A stretch of 16,964 bases of DNA. It comes from Candidatus Levyibacteriota bacterium (GTDB taxonomy: Bacteria; Patescibacteriota; Microgenomatia; Levybacterales; UBA12049). The notes beneath the pieces are model-generated. The model did no database searches. It worked only from the letters and a program-made list of their open reading frames with translations, and was not told where the DNA came from. The stretch is taken from assembly GCA_018061205.1 (NCBI GenBank), contig JAGOUP010000004.1, forward strand, positions 1 to 16,964, in the 5' to 3' direction. A program made the translations under genes and the position numbers. Every line of letters begins with the position of its first letter. Position 1 is the stretch's first letter. This document shows positions 13,218-16,964 of this stretch, piece by piece.

Positions 13218-13901
13218 TTAAGGGGTCGTAGTGGGTTGGTATTGTTGCATCATGGTTTTTATTTGCTCTTCATTCATGCTTTGACCTGGGGTTACACCTT
13301 TCATCATCTTTTGTGCACCCTCCATCATTTTTGTTTGATCGATAAATTTTACATCTGCTGGAGGCGTAAAGAGACTATCAGAAACAACACTAGGCTTGCA
13401 TGCATCTTTGTATTTTTCCAATCCTTCCATAAAATCCGCATTTGGGGCTTTTGAAGGATTGGCTGAAGGCGTACCAGCAGTAGATGTCATCGCTTCCTTA
13501 TCAAATTTCATCATCATACCTTGTTTGCCATTCCAAAAATACATCATGTCATCTTTGACAATAATACTGCCGTTTTCAGCTGTGGTTCCACCAGTCATAT
13601 CAGCTCGAACCGAACCACTCTTTATATAGGCAATTGTCTTTTTGCCATCTTCTCCATACTCACATTGCAAAGATAACGATTTGGAGAGTGCATCTTGAAT
13701 AGAAGAGAATGCGTTGGCAGGCGCGGCTGTGGGCGAAATAGCTACCTTGCTGGTTTCAAGAGGTTTGTTGACACTTTTTCCTAATACATAATAGACACCA
13801 ACGCCCAAAAGAAGCAAGACAGCACCTATGGCAATAATAATTGTGTTTCGCGATCCACTGGTAGCTTGAGAAGCTTCTGTATTCTGTACTGTTTGATCCA
13901 T
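13218..13901 (-). CDS. Hypothetical membrane-anchored extracytoplasmic protein
   Basis: A 227-residue protein with a short polar N-terminus, one transmembrane helix at residues 22-41 (NTIIIAIGAVLLLLGVGVYYV) and a proline/alanine linker (SPTAAPANAF). The rest is a soluble domain: SLQCEYGEDGKKTIAYIKSG, GSVRADMTG, GSIIVKDDMMYFWNGKQGMMM and a Met/Gln-rich tail. The pattern of a strand-rich domain with a measured residue set VRADM...IIVKDDMMYFW recalls LolA/LppX-like lipid- or ligand-binding folds, but I cannot assign a family. Two cysteines (about residues 79 and 168) could pair. It follows the response regulator with a single nucleotide between stop and start, so the two form an operon, perhaps as the regulator's output or sensor partner. 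Function unknown. Confidence 0.75.
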   Translation of the reverse strand: MDQTVQNTEASQATSGSRNTIIIAIGAVLLLLGVGVYYVLGKSVNKPLETSKVAISPTAAPANAFSSIQDALSKSLSLQCEYGEDGKKTIAYIKSGSVRADMTGGTTAENGSIIVKDDMMYFWNGKQGMMMKFDKEAMTSTAGTPSANPSKAPNADFMEGLEKYKDACKPSVVSDSLFTPPADVKFIDQTKMMEGAQKMMKGVTPGQSMNEEQIKTMMQQYQPTTTP

Positions 13902-13902
13902 A

Positions 13903-14298
13903 TTAGATTGTATTCATGGCCTTTTTCTTTTCAGTCAATACTTCTTTTACTTTTCCTAATACTTCACCTGGATTCGTATTGGCTTTTAGCAAATAATACG
14001 TCGGCTGCCCATGCACAACATTTTGCATCATGGTATCATCTGGATCAACGTTGGTTAAAATAATGATTGGTTCTTTTTTGCCCCACTCTGTAGCGCGAAC
14101 ACGCATCATCACTGATAGTCCATTCATTTTGGGGAGTAATACATCAAGCAGTATCACATCAGGCATAGTACTCAATGCAACTTTGAGGCCTTGTTCTCCA
14201 TCTGTCGCAAGAGCAACATTGTAGCCTTCTTTTTCAAAAAGATCTTTGTATAAAGCAGCCATGGCTGGGTCATCTTCGACCAACAGTATCCGATCCAT
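13903..14298 (-). CDS. Single-domain response regulator (CheY-like receiver)
   Basis: A 131-residue receiver domain. Phosphorylation-site residues are all present: acidic pair Asp9/Asp10 (MDRILLVEDD), phosphoacceptor Asp52 (VILLDVLLPKMNG), Thr82 (IIILTN) and Lys105 (YYLLKAN). There is no output domain after residue 125, so it acts by protein contact or by serving a phosphorelay. No histidine kinase gene is in the window. The frame extends back to 14382, but a promoter (14305-14334) ends 6 nt before the ATG at 14298, so that start is chosen; it also gives a typical N-terminus. The anchored protein gene 13218-13901 starts one nucleotide after its stop and is probably co-transcribed. Confidence 0.9.
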   Translation of the reverse strand: MDRILLVEDDPAMAALYKDLFEKEGYNVALATDGEQGLKVALSTMPDVILLDVLLPKMNGLSVMMRVRATEWGKKEPIIILTNVDPDDTMMQNVVHGQPTYYLLKANTNPGEVLGKVKEVLTEKKKAMNTI

Positions 14299-14304
14299 AC
14301 CATC

Positions 14305-14334
14305 ACTGTAGCAAGACACGATACATATTGTCAA
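14305..14334 (-). promoter_or_regulatory. Promoter of the response regulator operon
   Basis: Minus strand: TTGACA (14334-14329), 18-nt spacer, TACAGT (14310-14305), 6 nt to the ATG at 14298. It sets the start of the receiver protein and predicts a leaderless message. It begins 8 nt after the stop of the DUF2061 gene. Confidence 0.75.
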
Positions 14335-14341
14335 GAAAAAT

Positions 14342-14551
14342 TTACTTTTTACCCCAGGAAATACTATTCCATACACGTTCATGGAAATAATATAAAAGAG
14401 TATTCACTACCGTGGTTACTGATGTAATGCCAATGGTCAAATCCCACCGTTTTGTCATACCAAAGGTGACAATTGCTGTTGCAATAATAATCAGTATTCT
14501 ATAGGTAATCGTTTTAACAACAGACCGTTTTTTTTGTTCTTTTATACGCAC
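14342..14551 (-). CDS. DUF2061 small membrane protein
   Basis: A 69-residue protein matching DUF2061: RSVVKTITYRILIIIATAI near the N-terminus (the RS..KT.tyR pattern), a middle segment WDLTIGITSVTTVVNTLLYY, and the C-terminal signature FHERVWNSISWG. Two transmembrane helices (about 17-32 and 40-56) are expected. The function of the family is unknown. The only plausible start is GTG at 14551; an in-frame stop lies four codons upstream. AAAGGAG sits directly against the GTG with no spacing, so it is not a usable Shine-Dalgarno for it. A TAGACT sequence ends 6 nt before the GTG, but no -35 is visible. The methyltransferase gene lies 24 nt upstream, so co-transcription is likely. Confidence 0.82.
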   Translation of the reverse strand: MRIKEQKKRSVVKTITYRILIIIATAIVTFGMTKRWDLTIGITSVTTVVNTLLYYFHERVWNSISWGKK

Positions 14552-14575
14552 TCCTTTAGTCTAACAGAAAAATAA

Positions 14576-15061
14576 CTATATTTTGTAGAGGTAAATACTC
14601 TTGGTTTTTTTCAAAAGCTTTGTATTGGGGAAAGGAAATGTCTCTACAACAATGCGAGTATCTCTTTTTGCTTCAGACATAATTTTTTTTTCAAGCTTTG
14701 GCATAATGTACGGAACAACAAAGATCATAATAACATCAAATCTTTTTATATCTACTGAAAAGATATTTCCAAAATGAGCATGTGCTACTCCCCATGCGCC
14801 TGCTCGATAAATCAGAAACCACGACCACAAGACAAGCAATGGATTAATTTCATATCCATGAGATGCTATCCCTTTTTGAGCCAAAGCAATCAGTATTTTG
14901 CCATTTCCTGCTCCTAAATCCACTACCTTGTCCCCCTTTTTTATAGAAGCAGTCTCTATCATTTCCTCCACTGCCCAATCAACACTCGGCACATATATCG
15001 CACCATACCACACAGAAAGAATCAAAAGAAACACGGAAAAAAGAATCAGAAGCAGTATCAC
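14576..15061 (-). CDS. Membrane-anchored SAM methyltransferase, FAM173/ATPSCKMT-like
   Basis: A 161-residue class I methyltransferase. An N-terminal helix (residues 2-18, ILLLILFSVFLLILSVW) and a following AIYVPSVDWAVEEMI segment precede motif I DKVVDLGAGNGKILIAL (about 44-60), the acidic ribose-binding GYEINP (69-74) and DVIMIFVVPYIMPKLEKKI. An N-terminal membrane helix, a VPsv element and DLGaGnGki are typical of the FAM173 group, whose mitochondrial members methylate lysines of ATP synthase subunit c and the ADP/ATP carrier; bacterial members are little studied. The target here is unknown. The start is GTG at 15061, overlapping the TGA of the 48-residue gene upstream (GTGA, 15058-15061), which supports translational coupling. 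Confidence 0.82.
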   Translation of the reverse strand: MILLLILFSVFLLILSVWYGAIYVPSVDWAVEEMIETASIKKGDKVVDLGAGNGKILIALAQKGIASHGYEINPLLVLWSWFLIYRAGAWGVAHAHFGNIFSVDIKRFDVIMIFVVPYIMPKLEKKIMSEAKRDTRIVVETFPFPNTKLLKKTKSIYLYKI

Positions 15062-15204
15062 ATTGGATAGTAGTCTACTAAAAACATTCTATAGTACAAA
15101 AGTCCTGCACAAATCCCTAAAACAAAAAATACCAAATGCCACAAATAGTCTTGTCTTTTTATTTTTTCTATTTTTGATTCCTTCTTCTCCTTCTTAACAG
15201 CCAT
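15058..15204 (-). CDS. 48-residue membrane peptide coupled to the methyltransferase
   Basis: A short frame that is easy to miss: ATG at 15204, TGA at 15058-15060, encoding MAVKKEKKESKIEKIKRQDY then a helix LWHLVFFVLGICAGLLYYRM and a tail FLVDYYPM. A strongly basic N-terminus followed by one hydrophobic segment fits a single-pass protein with its N-terminus inside. Support as a real gene comes from the promoter at 15211-15239 with a -10 box 6 nt before the ATG, and from the 4-base overlap with the methyltransferase start. Function unknown; it may help place or regulate the methyltransferase. Confidence 0.7.
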   Translation of the reverse strand: MAVKKEKKESKIEKIKRQDYLWHLVFFVLGICAGLLYYRMFLVDYYPM

Positions 15205-15210
15205 ATATCT

Positions 15211-15239
15211 ATAGTGTCCTATTTTTTATGATCTGTCAA
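15211..15239 (-). promoter_or_regulatory. Promoter of the small peptide/methyltransferase operon
   Basis: Minus strand: TTGACA (15239-15234), 17-nt spacer, CACTAT (15216-15211), 6 nt to the ATG at 15204. Perfect -35, weaker -10. Confidence 0.65.
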
Positions 15240-15254
15240 GCGAATAAAATACGA

Positions 15255-15851
15255 TTATTGTTGCGCAGATTGGAGGATGCCGGAGCGGTCGAAGCTTTTG
15301 TTTTTTTCAATGGCTGTAAAAATTTGCTGTAATGCTGTGTATGTGGCTCCTGCTGATTGATCAGGAAGCTGTCCATATGTTTTTTTATATCCACTGATAA
15401 ATGTTTCATTCTGCGCATCCATAATAAAGGGATTTTTACAGCTCGAGCCGCATTGTGGCGTGAGGAGTAGTATTCCCTGGCTTGTTGCTAAGCTCAATGC
15501 GACTTCTGCAGCATTTGTCGCAGTAGGACCAATGATAGCCAAAACTCCTTCATCAATGAGTGATTGCGTTGCTTGTTGGGTTTCTTTTTCTGTCACACTA
15601 TTTTCTCGAATAGAGAGCTTTACAGGAAATCGAGTACCATTCACCAATAATCCACCTGATGCATTTATCTGATCAACAGTGAGATTCGCCGCATTCCAAC
15701 TAGCCGTTCCTTTTGTTGCTATGAGTCCAATATCTACTGCATGCGTATTTCCATAGAGTGTAGAAAGATAAAAAATAATACAAAGCGAAATAAAACCTAA
15801 AAACCCTACCCAGAAGTAAAAAAATGTAGATTTTGTTTTTTTCCGAGGCAT
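15255..15851 (-). CDS. Shortened type 1 periplasmic binding protein (branched-chain amino acid type)
   Basis: A 198-residue protein. Residues 9-29 are a membrane anchor. Residues about 38-135 match lobe 1 of the Peripla_BP_6 / LivJ-type fold (VDIGLIATKGTASWNAANLTVDQINASGG, SLIDEGVLAIIGPTATNAAEVAL, QGILLLTPQCGSSC; parts quoted). Residues 150-190 match the region near the C-terminus (ISGYKKTYGQLPDQSAGATYTALQQIFTAIE). Full members are about 350-400 residues; the lobe-2 segment that normally lies between these parts is absent, with PFIMDAQNETF running straight into ISGYKKTYG. The frame is continuous and has a strong promoter, so it may be a stable mini-version or a gene decayed by in-frame deletion. 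No ABC permease or ATPase genes are adjacent. Ligand binding in the normal two-lobe manner is unlikely. Confidence 0.78.
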   Translation of the reverse strand: MPRKKTKSTFFYFWVGFLGFISLCIIFYLSTLYGNTHAVDIGLIATKGTASWNAANLTVDQINASGGLLVNGTRFPVKLSIRENSVTEKETQQATQSLIDEGVLAIIGPTATNAAEVALSLATSQGILLLTPQCGSSCKNPFIMDAQNETFISGYKKTYGQLPDQSAGATYTALQQIFTAIEKNKSFDRSGILQSAQQ

Positions 15852-15856
15852 ATCTA

Positions 15857-15886
15857 ACTATATGCGGATGGAAAGTGGCATGTCAA
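15857..15886 (-). promoter_or_regulatory. Promoter of the shortened binding-protein gene
   Basis: Minus strand: TTGACA (15886-15881), 18-nt spacer, TATAGT (15862-15857), 5 nt to the ATG at 15851. A near-consensus promoter with leaderless spacing, directly after the terminator at 15895-15927. Confidence 0.75.
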
Positions 15887-15894
15887 GTAATACC

Positions 15895-15927
15895 AAAACA
15901 GACAGATTGATCAGATCTGTCTGTTTT
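15895..15927. terminator. Strong hairpin terminator after the surface-protein gene
   Basis: A 13-bp perfect stem (AAAACAGACAGAT at 15895-15907, ATCTGTCTGTTTT at 15915-15927) with a 7-nt loop. On the minus strand it follows the stop of the surface-protein gene (15959) and ends in TTTT; on the plus strand it ends in TTTTTCTTTTCT, so it can work in both directions. Confidence 0.85.
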
Positions 15928-15958
15928 TCTTTTCTCTCTGTTACACTCTTCCTTTTTC

Positions 15959-16964
15959 TTACTTCACTTTTATGTCTTTTTTTGTAACAGGAAATGGTCC
16001 GTCTGCGGGAGTAGACATAGCTGCAACTTCTGCTTTTGCTGTTGTCTCATCCGTGAAACTTCCCCAAACTTTGTCTGGGCCATTGTCTTCGACTTTACCA
16101 AAAAGCCACAAACCAACCCATGCTGGATTGCTTGCTTTCACAACTCTACCTGCAAACCAACCGAGGTTTCCGTTCACTTTGACTGATGATACTTTGACGT
16201 TGTACCAACCCTTGGCAGCATCATCATATTCAAAACTCCCATCCTCAGCAGTACTCATGTTAAAGTCTGCTTCTCTCTTCAAACCGTTTGCAGTATAAAT
16301 CACATCATTTCCTTTGATAGTATGAAGATTATCCTTCACATATTTTTCACACTTCTCTTTCTTTGTAAATGATGGATTGTTAAAGCTCTTCCACCCATTT
16401 CCCTTACATTCAGCATACGTCGTAGGAGGTCCTACTAATGGTTCGAAATCAAATATGGCTGTATCAGATGCAGTACCAAATTTAAAAGCGTCTATATTTT
16501 CAGTATACCCATCAGCATATGGTTCTCCTACACGAATACCCAACCATGGATCACTTACCCGAATTCGCATATTTGGAAATACTAGTAATAAATCACTCAA
16601 TGTTCGATACTCTGTTGTATTTCCATCAGGCCATTTATTTCCGTTTCCGACAAATCCTGACCACCACCATTTTGCATTGCCACTACTAATAGCATCCCAT
16701 TCTTGCCAAGTATCTTGTAGGACAGTACCATTAATAGAAGGAACATATGCAAGTCTTCTTTGCCAACTATCTACTGGAAAATAAGTAGCATCATTAAAAT
16801 CAACATTGAAATTTAAATAACCAGATCGATTTGATCCGATACCAGCAGTATTTCCACTCAAAGAGTTATATGTGCTAAACTTCGGTGTCGTAATATCTGC
16901 AAGCTTTACACCAGCAAATTGATATGTGGCAAGATTTCTGCGTTTATCTCCCAAAACCGTAATT
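15959..16964 (-). CDS. C-terminal part of a large surface protein
   Basis: The frame is open to the right edge (first visible residues ITVLGDKRRNLATYQF), so the N-terminus is missing; a TTG at 16954 is not a true start. About 334 residues are visible. The first 120 or so form a strand-rich domain with many aromatic and Asn/Gly residues (ATYQFAGVKLADITTP, SGYLNFNVDF, WQEWDAISSGNAKWWWSG, LSDLLLVFPNMRI), a pattern seen in exported surface proteins of Actinobacteria and CPR bacteria. Next is a cysteine pair motif (CKGNGWKSFNNPSF ... CEKYVKDN) typical of the same proteins. The last 120 residues have a beta-rich domain (GWYNVKVSSVKVNGNLGWFAGRVV, parts). There is no LPXTG or C-terminal helix. A perfect hairpin terminator follows. 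Extracellular adhesion or cell-surface structure is likely; the specific role is unknown. Confidence 0.75.
   Translation of the reverse strand, partial: ITVLGDKRRNLATYQFAGVKLADITTPKFSTYNSLSGNTAGIGSNRSGYLNFNVDFNDATYFPVDSWQRRLAYVPSINGTVLQDTWQEWDAISSGNAKWWWSGFVGNGNKWPDGNTTEYRTLSDLLLVFPNMRIRVSDPWLGIRVGEPYADGYTENIDAFKFGTASDTAIFDFEPLVGPPTTYAECKGNGWKSFNNPSFTKKEKCEKYVKDNLHTIKGNDVIYTANGLKREADFNMSTAEDGSFEYDDAAKGWYNVKVSSVKVNGNLGWFAGRVVKASNPAWVGLWLFGKVEDNGPDKVWGSFTDETTAKAEVAAMSTPADGPFPVTKKDIKVK

Noticed and set aside
14299..14382. Longer start for the response regulator
   Set aside because: The extension is not part of a receiver fold and contains the promoter; it also overlaps the DUF2061 coding region.
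15255..15851. Frameshifted pseudogene explanation for the short binding protein
   Set aside because: The frame is continuous and both conserved parts are in the same frame; the missing part is an in-frame absence, so it is listed as a CDS with a note.
1..16964. tRNA, rRNA or riboswitch genes
   Set aside because: Gaps are short and filled by promoters and repeats; no cloverleaf with CCA end or known aptamer core was recognised by eye.

Overview
The window looks like a piece of a small-genome, moderately AT-rich bacterium. Its gene set (short envelope and membrane proteins, a C39-like peptidase-TPR protein, a tryptophan-rich surface protein, a GIY-YIG nuclease, many small hypotheticals) recalls Candidate Phyla Radiation (Patescibacteria) genomes, perhaps Microgenomates. 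That placement is an inference from gene style; no rRNA or other marker gene is present. TGA is used as a normal stop, which argues against the CPR lineages that recode UGA.

Layout, left to right: 1-457 (-) a cut-off membrane protein; 578-1096 (-) DinB-like protein; 1130-2758 (-) amidohydrolase; 2854-4395 (+) DHA2-type MFS exporter overlapping a small CBU_0592-like membrane protein at 4392-4646; 4662-5357 (-) TMEM175-like channel; 5399-5980 (-) L,D-transpeptidase; 6055-7152 (+) C39-like peptidase with TPRs; 7170-8288 (-) alpha/beta hydrolase; 8360-11325 (-) a three-gene flavin electron-transfer cluster (FMN-binding protein, ApbE, NqrB/RnfD-like membrane module fused to an FAD/NAD(P)H reductase); 11453-12118 (+) and 12272-12799 (+) two membrane proteins under near-duplicate promoters; 12849-13142 (-) GIY-YIG nuclease between inverted repeats; 13218-13901 and 13903-14298 (-) anchored protein and orphan receiver; 14342-14551 (-) DUF2061; 14576-15061 and 15058-15204 (-) methyltransferase coupled to a 48-residue membrane peptide; 15255-15851 (-) an internally shortened type 1 periplasmic binding protein; 15959-16964 (-) the C-terminal part of a surface protein.

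Three themes stand out. First, at least eleven genes show a sigma70-like promoter whose -10 box ends only 5-8 nt before the start codon, which predicts leaderless or nearly leaderless mRNAs. Second, a dispersed palindromic repeat of about 27 nt (AGAT...ATGACA) occurs at least seven times in the gaps. Two copies form a perfect 28-bp inverted repeat bracketing the AT-rich GIY-YIG gene, one copy provides the stop codon of apbE, and another provides a -35 box. Third, the flavin cluster resembles a pared-down Nqr/Rnf system.

Most genes concern the envelope: wall crosslinking, export, ion flux, stress and redox at the membrane. No tRNA, rRNA, CRISPR array, insertion sequence or replication origin was seen.
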